Shown here in pieces: positions 18,037 through 27,189 of a DNA stretch of 64,000 nt. The translations under genes were made by a program, and so were the position numbers. Below the pieces are notes generated by a model. That model was not told the DNA's origin. It made no database searches and was given only the letters and a program-made list of their open reading frames with translations. The DNA is from an uncultured Bryobacterales bacterium (lineage in GTDB: Bacteria > Acidobacteriota > Terriglobia > Bryobacterales > Bryobacteraceae): contig CALGAR010000003.1 of the NCBI GenBank assembly GCA_937959285.1, forward strand, positions 1 through 64,000, in the 5' to 3' direction. Numbering within the stretch: position 1 is the first letter of the stretch; each line of letters starts with the position of its first letter.

Positions 18037-19467
18037 TTATGCCAGCAGCTTCTTCACGACTTGCCCGCCCACGTCAGTGAGGCGGAAGTCGCGACCCATG
18101 TGCCGATAGGTCAGTTTCGTGTGATCAAGACCGAGGCAGTGGAGGATCGTGGCCTGCAGATCGTGTACGTGAATCTTGTCCTCGACAGTGTTCAGGCCCA
18201 AATCATCCGTCTTGCCAACGACCTGCCCTCCCTTGATGCCGCCGCCGGCGAGCCACATGCTGTAGCCGTTCGGGTGATGATCGCGGCCTGCATTGTCCGC
18301 TTCATCCGGGCGGCGCAGTTCGGACATCGGCGTGCGGCCAAACTCCCCGCCCCAGACCACCAACGTTTCATCCAGCATGCCGCGCTGCTTTAAGTCCTTG
18401 AGGAGCGCCGCCGTTGGCTTATCGGTAACCGAGCACTGCCGCCTCAATCCCTTATCGATCTGACTATGGTGGTCCCAGCTTGCGTGCATCAGCAGCACGA
18501 AGCGAACTCCTCGCTCGACCAGACGGCGCGCCAGCAGACAGTTCGTTCCAAAAGCGCGCGTCGTCTCCTGGTCGATGCCGTACATCTCCTTGATGGATTG
18601 CGGCTCCTTGGAGAAATCAAGGAGTTCGGGCGCTGACATCTGCATCCGGTAGGCCAGTTCGTAGGCATGGATGCGCGAGGAGATTTCCAAGTCACCGGTC
18701 CGGGCGAGGTGATCCTCATTCAACTCTTTGAGCAGGTCGAGCCGTGCGCGCTGGGACTCCTTACTGATCCCCTTCGGATTGGAAAGATAGAGAATGGGGT
18801 CGCCCGTGTTGCGAAAGACTGTGCCTGCGTAAGTCGAAGGAAGGAATCCGTTCGAAAAGTTATCTGAGCCGGCGCTCGTGCCGACTCCCGACGTCAGAAC
18901 AACGAAACCAGGCAGGTCCCGGTTCTCGCTGCCCAGTCCATACGTCACCCACGCACCCATCGTTGGGCGTCCTCCAATCATATGCCCGGTGAAAAGAAAC
19001 AGCTGGCCGGGATGATGATTGAAGGCCTCGCTATACATCGAACGGATCAGGCAGATATCGTCGGCGCAGGTTGCCGTGTGCGGCAGGAGCTCGGAGATCT
19101 CCATGCCACACTGTCCGTGCTTTTGAAATTCAAAGGGACTGCCAAGGACTGCCGCTGTCGGCTTGATGAAGGCCAGCTTCAGATCTTTTGTCAGCGATGG
19201 CGGAAGAGGTTTGCCGTGCCACCTTCGCAATTCCGGCTTCGGATCGAAAAGATCCATCTGACTCGGAGCGCCTTCCATGAATAGGAAGATCACATTCTTT
19301 GCCTTCGCCGGAAAATGCGGCTTCTTCACGGCCATCGGATCCGGGACGTCGGCAGATAGTCCGTCTTCCCGCAGCAGGTGGGCCAGAGCAATCGTGCCGA
19401 TTCCGCCTGCACAGGAACGGAAGAAATCACGGCGGGATTGAATGGCGAGAAATTGCTCTAGATTCAT
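18037..19467 (-). CDS. DUF1501 sulfatase-like protein with Tat motif
   Basis: A 476-residue protein of the DUF1501 family, distantly related to the alkaline phosphatase/sulfatase fold. The N-terminus carries SRRDFF, a twin-arginine export motif, followed by a short hydrophobic stretch (AGGIGTIALAHLL), so it is probably exported folded. Typical segments are FLFMEGAPSQMDLFDPKP, LFTGHMIGGRPTMG, VVWGGEFGRTP and GRDHHPNGYS. It is two bases downstream of the heme-motif DUF1549/1553 gene; this gene pair is recurrent in Planctomycetes and Acidobacteria. The reaction is unknown. Confidence 0.9.
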   Translation of the reverse strand: MNLEQFLAIQSRRDFFRSCAGGIGTIALAHLLREDGLSADVPDPMAVKKPHFPAKAKNVIFLFMEGAPSQMDLFDPKPELRRWHGKPLPPSLTKDLKLAFIKPTAAVLGSPFEFQKHGQCGMEISELLPHTATCADDICLIRSMYSEAFNHHPGQLFLFTGHMIGGRPTMGAWVTYGLGSENRDLPGFVVLTSGVGTSAGSDNFSNGFLPSTYAGTVFRNTGDPILYLSNPKGISKESQRARLDLLKELNEDHLARTGDLEISSRIHAYELAYRMQMSAPELLDFSKEPQSIKEMYGIDQETTRAFGTNCLLARRLVERGVRFVLLMHASWDHHSQIDKGLRRQCSVTDKPTAALLKDLKQRGMLDETLVVWGGEFGRTPMSELRRPDEADNAGRDHHPNGYSMWLAGGGIKGGQVVGKTDDLGLNTVEDKIHVHDLQATILHCLGLDHTKLTYRHMGRDFRLTDVGGQVVKKLLA

Positions 19468-19469
19468 GT

Positions 19470-22064
19470 CTACTCCCGGGTCAGGAACTCATCCAGATTC
19501 AGCAAAACACTAGTCAACGAGACCCACGTAGCCATCTCACGGGCGCTCACACTGGGCGGTTTGGCAGTCGAGATTTCCACCGACTCCGCCTCCCGCTCGA
19601 AGATGCTCTGCTGCTTTTGAAGAAATGCCGCAAACCGTTCCAGTTCGCGTGGCTCAGGCGGCCGGCCGAGCGTACGCTCAAAGGCGAGCCGCAGCCTGTC
19701 TGCAAATGTTTGCTCTGCGCTGACTACTACATAGGCCAGGGCAGCAGCCGCTTCGAAAAAGACCGGATCATTGAGAAGGTTCAGAGCTTGCAACGCCGTA
19801 TTGGACCGCTCCCGGCTGCAAGCGGGGACATTGGCCTTGGGTGCGTCGAAGTTGGCCAGCATCGGATACGGGGTGCTGCGCTTGTAGAAGATGTAGAGTC
19901 CCCGGCGGTAGCGATCCCGGCCGGTACTCTCCTTCCACCCCGACGAGTCCTTCTGCCCGTAGCCCAGCTCGGCAACTCCGGCGGGCTGCGGGGGATAGAC
20001 GCTCTTCCCTCCGATTTCCGTCGATAAGAGACCGCTCGCCGCCAGCGCGGAGTCACGGATCAGCTCGGCATGCAGCCGCAAGCGGTTTTGACGCGCCAGC
20101 AGCCGGTTGTCCGGATCAACGTCGCGGAGATCCGGACGCGCAGCGGAAGACTGCCGGTACGCCGCCGACGTAACAATCGTACGGATGAGCCGCTTGACGC
20201 TCCACCCCTGCTGCATGAATTCCGATGCCAGCCAGTCCAGAAGTTCGGGGTGAGTTGGGGGATCACCTCGGGTACCGAAGTCATCCGCGGTACGCACGAT
20301 GCCTTTTCCGAACAGCTCTTGCCAGATCCAATTGACGGCAACGCGCGACGTCAGAGGATGCTCGGGTGAAACCAGCCAGCGTGCAAGGTCCAGGCGGGTT
20401 GCACGCTTCCCGTTGGAGGGGATGATCGGCGGCAGCACCGCAAGACCGCCCGGCTCCACTTCAATTCCGAGCGCCTTGTAGTCGCCGCGCACTCTGAGGA
20501 AAGTGGGCTGCGGCTCGGGGCTCTCTTCGATCACCATCGCCTGCGTCAACTGCGGATACGTTTCCTTCAGCGCGCGCAGCTTCTCGTCCAGTTCCTTAAA
20601 TTTCAGCTCCTTGTAGCGCGTCTGCCCAACCGCGAAGTGGTAGTTCCGAATAAAGTGATCCGTCAGGATGTCTCGCTGCCGCTGCGTACGTTTTTCGTTC
20701 GGAATGCGTATGATCTTCTCGCCGTCGCCGCCTTCGGTCAGCTTCAGCAGGCAGTCCCAGGCGAGATCCCAGTCCGACCATTTGCCAGGATTAGCGGCCG
20801 CTTCGAGCATTCGGCGCTCCCATGCAGCCTGCAGTTCCGGAACGTTGTACTCCTTCAGCAGCGCTTCCCGTTTCGCGCGATACTGGGGATAACTGGCGAG
20901 GTAGGGGCCTAGCTCTCCAGGCAGGGGCGCATCGATGTCGACTTCCTCTACGTTGTCGAAGAAGGCAAAGAGCTGGTAGTGCTCCTTTTGACTGATGGGG
21001 TCGTACTTGTGGTCGTGGCACTGAGCGCAACCGGTGGTCAGCGCCATCCAGGCTGTCGCCATGGTGTTGGACCGGTCCGCGGTGTTCTCAAATCGGAATT
21101 GCTTGTTGTCGATCCCGCCTTCCCGATTGGTAAGCGTGTTCCGGTGAAAGCCGGTCGCAATCCGCTGCTCCACGGTTGCGCCAGGGAGCAGATCCCCGGC
21201 GATCTGCTCAATCGTGAAGCGGTCGAACGGCATGTCGCGGTTGAAAGCCTGGATGACCCAGTCACGGTACCGCCACGCATACGGCCTTGCCCAGTCCTTC
21301 TCGTAGCCGTCGCTATCGGCATAGCGCGCACGGTCCAGCCAGTGCCTCGCCCACTTCTCCCCGAAGTGGGGCGACGCCAGAAGGCGGTCGACCTGACGCT
21401 CGTAGGCGTCGGCGCGCGTATCGGCTAGAAACTCAGCCATCTCGGCTGGCGTTGGCGGCAAGCCGATAAGGTCGAGACTGAGCCGCCGCAAAAGCGTCCG
21501 CTTTGCCGCCTCGGGTGAAGGCTTGATTTTCTCCTTTTCAAGCCGTGCGAGGATGAAGGCGTCAATCGGATTTCGGACCCACGCGGAGTCCGCTGGCTTG
21601 GGGACATGGGGACGGCGGATCGGCTGAAAGGCCCAGTGGTCGGAACGCACCGGGGCATCCTTGACAGCTGCAGACGTCTCCTCCGGCCACTTGGCGCCCT
21701 GATCGATCCAGGCGCGAAGGATCGCGATCTCATCGGCCGAAAGACGCTTTCCGCCAGGCGGCATAGCCTTGAGATCCTTCATGCCTGCCACCCGGTGGAT
21801 GAGTAGGCTGTCTGCGCTTTTTCCGGGCTGAATGACGGGCCCGGAATAGCCACCGGCGAGAGCGGGTGTCCGAGCATCCAGACGGAGGCCGCTCATCTGC
21901 TGCTTGGCTCCATGACAGCCAATGCAGCGTGCTTTGAAGATTGGCTCGACATCCTTCCGGAAGTCAACCTTGCGGGATGTCGGAGCGGGCAAATCCGAAG
22001 TTTGGCCGCAGAGCAAGATTCCACCGCCGATGATCCCTGCCGCCAGCGCCCAAACGTTTCTCAT
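19470..22064 (-). CDS. PSCyt1/DUF1549/DUF1553 cytochrome-type protein
   Basis: An 864-residue exported protein. After a signal peptide (residues 1-20) the planctomycete-type cytochrome c domain has a single heme motif C-x2-CH (CIGCH, residues 47-51). DUF1549 follows (PIDAFILARLEKEKIKPSPE, DRARYADSDGYEKDW) and then DUF1553 (ARWLVSPEHPLTSRVAVNWIW, ALQALNLLNDPVFFEAA). The domain order is the usual one. Its start overlaps the end of the yqgE-like gene by four bases (ATGA) and it runs into DUF1501, forming a three-gene unit. The family is thought to work in periplasmic polysaccharide or sulfated-compound processing, but this is not proven. Confidence 0.92.
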   Translation of the reverse strand: MRNVWALAAGIIGGGILLCGQTSDLPAPTSRKVDFRKDVEPIFKARCIGCHGAKQQMSGLRLDARTPALAGGYSGPVIQPGKSADSLLIHRVAGMKDLKAMPPGGKRLSADEIAILRAWIDQGAKWPEETSAAVKDAPVRSDHWAFQPIRRPHVPKPADSAWVRNPIDAFILARLEKEKIKPSPEAAKRTLLRRLSLDLIGLPPTPAEMAEFLADTRADAYERQVDRLLASPHFGEKWARHWLDRARYADSDGYEKDWARPYAWRYRDWVIQAFNRDMPFDRFTIEQIAGDLLPGATVEQRIATGFHRNTLTNREGGIDNKQFRFENTADRSNTMATAWMALTTGCAQCHDHKYDPISQKEHYQLFAFFDNVEEVDIDAPLPGELGPYLASYPQYRAKREALLKEYNVPELQAAWERRMLEAAANPGKWSDWDLAWDCLLKLTEGGDGEKIIRIPNEKRTQRQRDILTDHFIRNYHFAVGQTRYKELKFKELDEKLRALKETYPQLTQAMVIEESPEPQPTFLRVRGDYKALGIEVEPGGLAVLPPIIPSNGKRATRLDLARWLVSPEHPLTSRVAVNWIWQELFGKGIVRTADDFGTRGDPPTHPELLDWLASEFMQQGWSVKRLIRTIVTSAAYRQSSAARPDLRDVDPDNRLLARQNRLRLHAELIRDSALAASGLLSTEIGGKSVYPPQPAGVAELGYGQKDSSGWKESTGRDRYRRGLYIFYKRSTPYPMLANFDAPKANVPACSRERSNTALQALNLLNDPVFFEAAAALAYVVVSAEQTFADRLRLAFERTLGRPPEPRELERFAAFLQKQQSIFEREAESVEISTAKPPSVSAREMATWVSLTSVLLNLDEFLTRE

Positions 22065-22756
22065 CGGGGGTCCTCTCTTAGAACCGGCGTTCGTGCGATC
22101 CGAACGGCGGTTCGTTCAATCATCCTATTCCATAAAGAGGCCGGATCGGAATCGAAGACGGTGGCCGCGTCGCCCCGAAAGATGTGCCAAGCTCCCATTT
22201 CGACTTCCCGTTCCAACTGCTTGGGGCCCCAGCCCGCGTAGCCCGCGAATACTCGCAAAGACTCCTCCCCGCGCTCCTTCGACAGAATTTGCCGCAGCAG
22301 CTTCACGTCTGACAGGAGATAAACGTCGCGAACTACCGGAACGAGACCCTTGATTTTCGTTTTTGACCAATAGAGGGCGCGCAGCCCTCCGCGCTCTACG
22401 GGACCACCCTCGAAGACCGGATCCGGCCGATCCTTGGCTTCCGGGAGCTCTGCGAAAACTCGGGAAATGGGCACGTCGGTCCGCCGGTTGAGGACCAGGC
22501 CCATTGCCCCGAAGTTGTTGTATTGAACGAGCAGGACGACGGTTTCGGCAAAATTCGGGTCCCCAAGGCCGCGAGACGCAACAAGAAGCCGGCCGGATGC
22601 CAGATCAGGAGCCGGTATCGGAGCCTGAGCGGCCACGGGTAAGAGGGCTAGAAAGAGGGCCGCAACTCCGATCCGGAGCAGCATCGCGGCCATCGCGGTA
22701 TCGCGGAAGACTCGCAGGCGCTGCACCAGCGAAATGGGCAACGGCCTTGACATCAT
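22061..22756 (-). CDS. YqgE/AlgH (DUF179) protein with signal peptide
   Basis: A 231-residue protein of the UPF0301/YqgE family: GRLLVASRGLGDPNFAETVV, GAMGLVLNR, PVFEGGPVE, RVFAGYAGWGPKQLE and the C-terminal GAWHI. The family is usually cytoplasmic and about 185 residues; here an N-terminal extension with a hydrophobic core (MAAMLLRIGVAALFLALLPV) ending VAAQA looks like a signal peptide. Two tandem ATGs (22756, 22753) could start it. It is translationally coupled to the downstream cytochrome-type gene. Function unknown. Confidence 0.87.
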   Translation of the reverse strand: MMSRPLPISLVQRLRVFRDTAMAAMLLRIGVAALFLALLPVAAQAPIPAPDLASGRLLVASRGLGDPNFAETVVLLVQYNNFGAMGLVLNRRTDVPISRVFAELPEAKDRPDPVFEGGPVERGGLRALYWSKTKIKGLVPVVRDVYLLSDVKLLRQILSKERGEESLRVFAGYAGWGPKQLEREVEMGAWHIFRGDAATVFDSDPASLWNRMIERTAVRIARTPVLREDPR

Positions 22757-22788
22757 CGACTAACAATTCTCTCCATTTTTTCTCTGCA

Positions 22789-23718
22789 ATGCCAGAGAGC
22801 CTGAGGAGCCGGAAGTTGCCATGGAAACGGCGCGGCGTTCGACAATGGAAGTACGCGATGTGGATTGACCGATCAGTAGTAGAAGATCTCGACTGTCCTG
22901 ACGGCAGGGAGGAACTGGCGCGGCGCGCCACAGCAATAGCGCGCGAGGCGACTGGAGGCGCGGATATCGAAGTCTTTTGGGACGGAGTCTGGATGAGGCG
23001 CGTGGGCCAGCACTTCTTTGCGGATCCTGAGATGTTCAACGTGCAGCCGAACTGGCAGCGTTGGGTGGGCATGGCGGAGAAGTACCTGCGCGATGCTAAC
23101 GACTACTGGTTTCACGTATATAAGCCGAAACCCGGAGATGTGATTGTCGATATTGGCGCAGGTCGCGGCGAAGATGTGTTTGCGTTCTCCCGAGCCGTTG
23201 GGCCGACCGGCCGCGTCTGGGCGCTGGAACCACATCCCGTATCCTTTGCCGCTTTGACCAAGTTCTGCGAGCGCAACAGGCTGCAAAACGTAGTCCTTCG
23301 CAACCTGGCCTGCGTCGAGGAGCCGGGAGACTTGCAGATCGAGACGCTTCCTGTCTGGGAGTCGAACTATGTCCGCGCCGGAGCTCCCAGCGCAACCAGT
23401 TACCCAGTCCGCGGCGTCCGGTTTGACAGCTTCTGGAAAGAACAAGGTATCGGGCGAATCGATTTCCTGAAGATGAATATCGAGGGAGCGGAACGCATGG
23501 CCCTCCCAGGCTGCAAAGAGGCTCTTTCCTGCGCCCGTTTCGTCTGCATCGCGGCGCACGACTTTCGGGCCGATCGCGGTGAGGGCGAGCACTTCCGGAC
23601 TCTTGCGTTCGTCCGCGAGTTTCTATCCGATGCCGGGTTCGACCTCGTCACCCGCGACGACGATCCGCGTTACTACGTGCCGTATCATGTGCACGGGGTG
23701 AACCGAACGCTAGGTTGA
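22789..23718 (+). CDS. FkbM family methyltransferase
   Basis: A 309-residue SAM-dependent methyltransferase. Motif I is VIVDIGAGRGEDVFAFSRAV, followed by the acidic VWALEPHP, and the FkbM signature KMNIEGAE lies further on, with IDFLKMNIEG positioned as usual. The frame is open further upstream, but those codons lie antisense to the yqgE gene, so the ATG at 22789 is chosen; a 32-bp divergent gap remains. FkbM enzymes O-methylate sugars, polyketides or lipids; the acceptor here is unknown. It overlaps the MFS gene (TTGA). Confidence 0.85.
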   Translation: MPESLRSRKLPWKRRGVRQWKYAMWIDRSVVEDLDCPDGREELARRATAIAREATGGADIEVFWDGVWMRRVGQHFFADPEMFNVQPNWQRWVGMAEKYLRDANDYWFHVYKPKPGDVIVDIGAGRGEDVFAFSRAVGPTGRVWALEPHPVSFAALTKFCERNRLQNVVLRNLACVEEPGDLQIETLPVWESNYVRAGAPSATSYPVRGVRFDSFWKEQGIGRIDFLKMNIEGAERMALPGCKEALSCARFVCIAAHDFRADRGEGEHFRTLAFVREFLSDAGFDLVTRDDDPRYYVPYHVHGVNRTLG

Positions 23719-24926
23719 TCCTGCCTGCTTCTATACTTGTTGAGGGAGGGCGGGTCAAGATAACGAATCGCATCACCCCCAGCCGGAACGCTGTTCTCCT
23801 CCTTTTCTTCCTCCATGGCGTCATCTTCGCCACGTGGGTGTCTAGAATCCCTGCGGTAAAGAACTCGCTCGGATTATCCGCGTCGGCGTTGGGCCTCTCG
23901 CTCCTCGGAGTCGCAATCGGCTCGATTCCCGCCATGCCGCTCGCCGGGTGGCTGATTTCCCATCACGGCAGCCGCCTCGTGACGATAGTCGCGAGCTTGG
24001 GATTCTGTTTGGCGCTTCCCGGGATGGCGTTTGCCTCGGACGCCGTAACGCTCGGCCTGGCGCTTGCCCTGTTCGGCGCAACGGCAGGAGCCATGGATGT
24101 CGCCATGAACGCACACGGCGTCGCGGTGGAGCGGCTTGTGGGCCGCTCGACGATGTCTTTGTTTCACGCCATGTTCAGCCTTGGCGGGATGACGGGTGCG
24201 GCAGTCGGAGGTCTTGTCGCCGGAAATGGCATGGGACCACAAGCGCACTTCATCGCCGTCTGTGCGTTCGCACTCCTGTGCACGCTCCTCTCCGTGCGCG
24301 GCTTGCTGCCTGCGAGTGTTGACGCAACGCCTCACGGACCCGCGTTTGCCCGAATCACGCGGCCTCTATTGGGGCTTGGCATTCTCGCTTTCTGCTTTTT
24401 GTTGAGTGAAGGCGTAATGGCAGACTGGACTGCCGTCTACCTGCGCCAATCCCTCCACGCCGACCCGGGAACAGCCGCTTCCGGCTATGCCTTTTTCTCC
24501 GCAGCCATGGCATTGGGGCGCTTGATGGGAGACCGCCTTGTGGATCGTTTCGGAAGCGCTTTCCTCGTACGCGCCGGGAGCGCGCTTGCCGCGGCCGGAC
24601 TCTCCATCGCTCTTGGGTTCCACACGGTTGGCTCCGCCTTTGCCGGATTTGCGGCCGTCGGGGCCGGCTTCTCCGTGATCGTGCCGATCCTGTTCGGCGC
24701 TGCTGGACGGGCAGGAGGAGGCGCAGGAATAGCGGCTGTTACAACAACGGGCTACTTTGGATTCCTCGCCGGTCCGCCGGTGATCGGGTTCGTGGCCGAC
24801 GCCATCAATCTTCGCGCTGCGCTCGGCATTCTGATCGCGCTGAGCCTGGTCGGTGTGCTGCTGGGCGGAGCCGTCAACGCGGGAGAACAGCGAGGCTTCC
24901 CAGCCGCGGCTCTCGAAGATAAGTAG
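23715..24926 (+). CDS. MFS transporter, YbjJ-like
   Basis: A 403-residue inner-membrane protein with about 12 hydrophobic helices. The stretches HGVIFATWVSRIPAVKN, AMDVAMNAHGVAVE, LFHAMFSLGGM and the later MALGRLMGDRLVDRFG match the YbjJ-type branch of the major facilitator superfamily. The TTG at 23715 overlaps the stop of the methyltransferase gene, suggesting coupling. The substrate is unknown. Its stop abuts the convergent SDR gene with no gap. Confidence 0.85.
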   Translation: MILPASILVEGGRVKITNRITPSRNAVLLLFFLHGVIFATWVSRIPAVKNSLGLSASALGLSLLGVAIGSIPAMPLAGWLISHHGSRLVTIVASLGFCLALPGMAFASDAVTLGLALALFGATAGAMDVAMNAHGVAVERLVGRSTMSLFHAMFSLGGMTGAAVGGLVAGNGMGPQAHFIAVCAFALLCTLLSVRGLLPASVDATPHGPAFARITRPLLGLGILAFCFLLSEGVMADWTAVYLRQSLHADPGTAASGYAFFSAAMALGRLMGDRLVDRFGSAFLVRAGSALAAAGLSIALGFHTVGSAFAGFAAVGAGFSVIVPILFGAAGRAGGGAGIAAVTTTGYFGFLAGPPVIGFVADAINLRAALGILIALSLVGVLLGGAVNAGEQRGFPAAALEDK

Positions 24927-25664
24927 TTAGAGGCTGCGGAGGTGGAATCCCCCGTCGACGTTCAGCACCTGGCCCGCCGAATAATCTAACAAGCCGTCCG
25001 CAATCGCGCGAACCGCGCGCGCAACATCGTCCGGTTCTCCCATGCGGCGCTGAGGTAGCAGACCGTTTGCAATCCTCTCCTCGTACTGCTTTTCAACGGT
25101 CGCGATCATGTCGGTGCGAATGATTCCCGGACGGATTTCGAACACCTTCACATTGGCAGGAGCGAGCCGCTGAGCGAAAAGGGCAGCGGACATGCTGAGC
25201 CCCGCTTTGGAGATGCAGTACTCCGCCCGATTGATGGAGGCGGCATAGGAAGAAATCGAAGTGATGAAAACGATGCGCCCGCTCCCCTGCTCCAGCATCC
25301 ACCGGGCCGCCGACTGCGTGAGGAAGTGAGGCCCCTTCAGGTTGGTGCCGATCAGCTCGTCGAAGCTTTCTTCCGTTGCTTCGAGCACATCCCGCCGTTC
25401 CCGCTGTGCGATGCCTGCGTTGTTCACGAGCAGGTCCAGCCGTCCGTACTTCTCTTTTACGTACGCGAGCAATGCTTCGCGATCCTCGCGGGAAGCGATA
25501 TCGCATTGGAAGATGTCGCAGCCGGTACTCGCCTGAAGCGACTCCGCCGCATCCCGCCGTCCTCTATAGGTGGCTACTACGGAGTGCGTTGATGCGAGGC
25601 ATGACGCAATGCCTCGGCCAATCCCACGGCTGGCCCCGGTCACAATCGCGACAGGACGGTCCAT
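24927..25664 (-). CDS. Short-chain dehydrogenase (FabG-like)
   Basis: A 245-residue classical SDR, NAD(P)-dependent. The cofactor loop is TGASRGIG, NNAG follows near residue 88, the catalytic serine is in ITSIS, and Tyr-Lys appear as Y-CIS-K. The C-terminal GQVLNVDGGF is typical of 3-oxoacyl-ACP reductase-like members. The ATG at 25664 overlaps the TGA of the DsbA-like gene (TGATG), so this is the third gene of a minus-strand operon. Substrate unknown. Confidence 0.9.
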   Translation of the reverse strand: MDRPVAIVTGASRGIGRGIASCLASTHSVVATYRGRRDAAESLQASTGCDIFQCDIASREDREALLAYVKEKYGRLDLLVNNAGIAQRERRDVLEATEESFDELIGTNLKGPHFLTQSAARWMLEQGSGRIVFITSISSYAASINRAEYCISKAGLSMSAALFAQRLAPANVKVFEIRPGIIRTDMIATVEKQYEERIANGLLPQRRMGEPDDVARAVRAIADGLLDYSAGQVLNVDGGFHLRSL

Positions 25665-26245
25665 CACTGTTTGCTCCGCTTCACCGCCGTTTCAAGCGCC
25701 TTGGAAATTTCATCCGGCGTTGAAGGTTCCACAAACGCCTGTCCGTCAACCAGCACCGTCGGAGTGCGGGCGATGCCGCGAGCAACGCCTTCTTCCAGAT
25801 CCTGCTCTACGAGCTTGACGAGCCGGGAATCGCGCTGTGCAGCCTTCGCCGCAGCCGCGTCGACAGCATGCGTTCTCGCAAAGCTTTCAACGTGCTGGTC
25901 AAAGGTTGCTTCACTGATGTTGGCGATGTTCGCCAGCGTTGCTCTGCGAAACTCGACACCCAGCTTTGGATTCTGCTCATCGAAGAACCGCGCCGTTGCT
26001 GCGGCGCGCTTCGCCCAAAGATGCCGTGCGAGCGGGAAATCCCGATGCTCGAAGGCAACCTCGCCTCCGAAGCGAGGAAGCAATGTCTGATCCAGCATCG
26101 TGCGAAATCTCGCACAATCCGAGCATTGCAGATCCTCGTAGATGATGACACGGACACGCGATGAGGGATTCCCCTCTACAGCCCGCTGCTGCGCAATCAA
26201 TAAGCCAGTAGCTGTCGCAAACAACGCCAGAAGAGCACGGCTCAT
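25664..26245 (-). CDS. DsbA-like thioredoxin-fold protein
   Basis: A 193-residue exported thiol-disulfide protein. A signal peptide (residues 1-19) is followed by the redox site CSDC (Cys41, Cys44) in the YEDLQCSDC context and a cis-proline segment ARTPTVLVDG, as in the thioredoxin_4/DsbA group. It probably acts in the periplasm. The start overlaps the glycine-zipper gene by four bases (ATGA) and the stop overlaps the SDR start, so all three are translationally coupled. Confidence 0.9.
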   Translation of the reverse strand: MSRALLALFATATGLLIAQQRAVEGNPSSRVRVIIYEDLQCSDCARFRTMLDQTLLPRFGGEVAFEHRDFPLARHLWAKRAAATARFFDEQNPKLGVEFRRATLANIANISEATFDQHVESFARTHAVDAAAAKAAQRDSRLVKLVEQDLEEGVARGIARTPTVLVDGQAFVEPSTPDEISKALETAVKRSKQ

Positions 26246-27081
26246 AGTTTAACGGGCTGCTGCAACGTGAACTGGAGGCGCGTCTCAGACGGGATACTCA
26301 CGCGCTGTCCCTTTGTCAGGACCTGCACCGCGGTGCCTGCCCCTGCACCGGTGGCAGCACCAATGGCTGCTCCCTTGCCGCCGCCGGCAATTGCGCCGAT
26401 AACGGCGCCGATCGCGGCTCCGGCGCCCGCTCGAGTCGCTGTCTGCTTTGTCCTTGACTCACTGGCTTGTGTGACGGCTGCCGTATCGATATCGATCGTT
26501 CTGCCGTTCACAACCATCGATACCAAATCGAGTGTCAGCTCCGTTCGTCCAGACAACCGGCCCGACTCTTTGTCGTCTACGAGCTTGACCACGACATCAA
26601 CTCCGCGAGGCACGACCGTTTCACCGTTGATCATGATCGGTTCATCGAGACTTGCCCGGAAGGTCTGACCTACCTGATCGCGCTCTGAGTTGATGTCGTC
26701 AATCATCCGGACCACAATTGCTGTCCCGCTCGGAATCTCTACACCGGTCTTGACGGAGGCAGTTGTAGCTGAGGAACCGGTGCTGGCGTCCGGCGTGGGG
26801 CGGAGAATGTTGCCGCCGGTGGAAGAAGCGGACGCGGCCGTCGAGGTGGATGTGGATGACGTCGTGGACGTCGATGTCGTCGTGGAAGACGTGCCGAAGC
26901 GGATGCTTGTGATATCGCTGATGGCAAAGGATTGCACGCTGTCCCCTACGAGCATGCGAACCTGCCGCGAATCGCCCCCCACAAAGGTACCGTCTACTGT
27001 CGATCCGTCTTTCTTGGTTAGCGTGTCCGCTAAAGCGACGACGCTTAGAGTTAAAGCAACGGCCGCGATGCGTGCTTTCAT
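26242..27081 (-). CDS. Secreted glycine-zipper protein
   Basis: A 279-residue protein with a signal peptide (residues 1-18), a small beta domain (KKDGSTVDGTFVGGDSRQV, SVQSFAISDITSIRFG), a Ser/Thr-only linker (about residues 65-95), a beta-rich middle (PSGTAIVVRMIDDINSERDQ) and a glycine zipper (GAGAAIGAVIGAIAGG onward). Glycine zippers associate with membranes. A strong ribosome-binding site (GGGGAGGAG) precedes the ATG. It is the first gene of the operon with the DsbA-like protein and the SDR; exact role unknown. Confidence 0.8.
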   Translation of the reverse strand: MKARIAAVALTLSVVALADTLTKKDGSTVDGTFVGGDSRQVRMLVGDSVQSFAISDITSIRFGTSSTTTSTSTTSSTSTSTAASASSTGGNILRPTPDASTGSSATTASVKTGVEIPSGTAIVVRMIDDINSERDQVGQTFRASLDEPIMINGETVVPRGVDVVVKLVDDKESGRLSGRTELTLDLVSMVVNGRTIDIDTAAVTQASESRTKQTATRAGAGAAIGAVIGAIAGGGKGAAIGAATGAGAGTAVQVLTKGQRVSIPSETRLQFTLQQPVKL

Positions 27082-27189
27082 GGTCTCCTCCCCAAGTATT
27101 TAGAATCCGTACAAGATTTTAACAAGACGTGATAGCCGTCTGAGGCGTTTCGCCGCTGGAGATGTGGAAGATAGCCTCTCCGGAAGAGC

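Noticed and set aside
22504..22788. Upstream extension of the FkbM-type methyltransferase
   Set aside because: These codons are antisense to yqgE; the 22789 ATG sits in the divergent gap and fits the family length.
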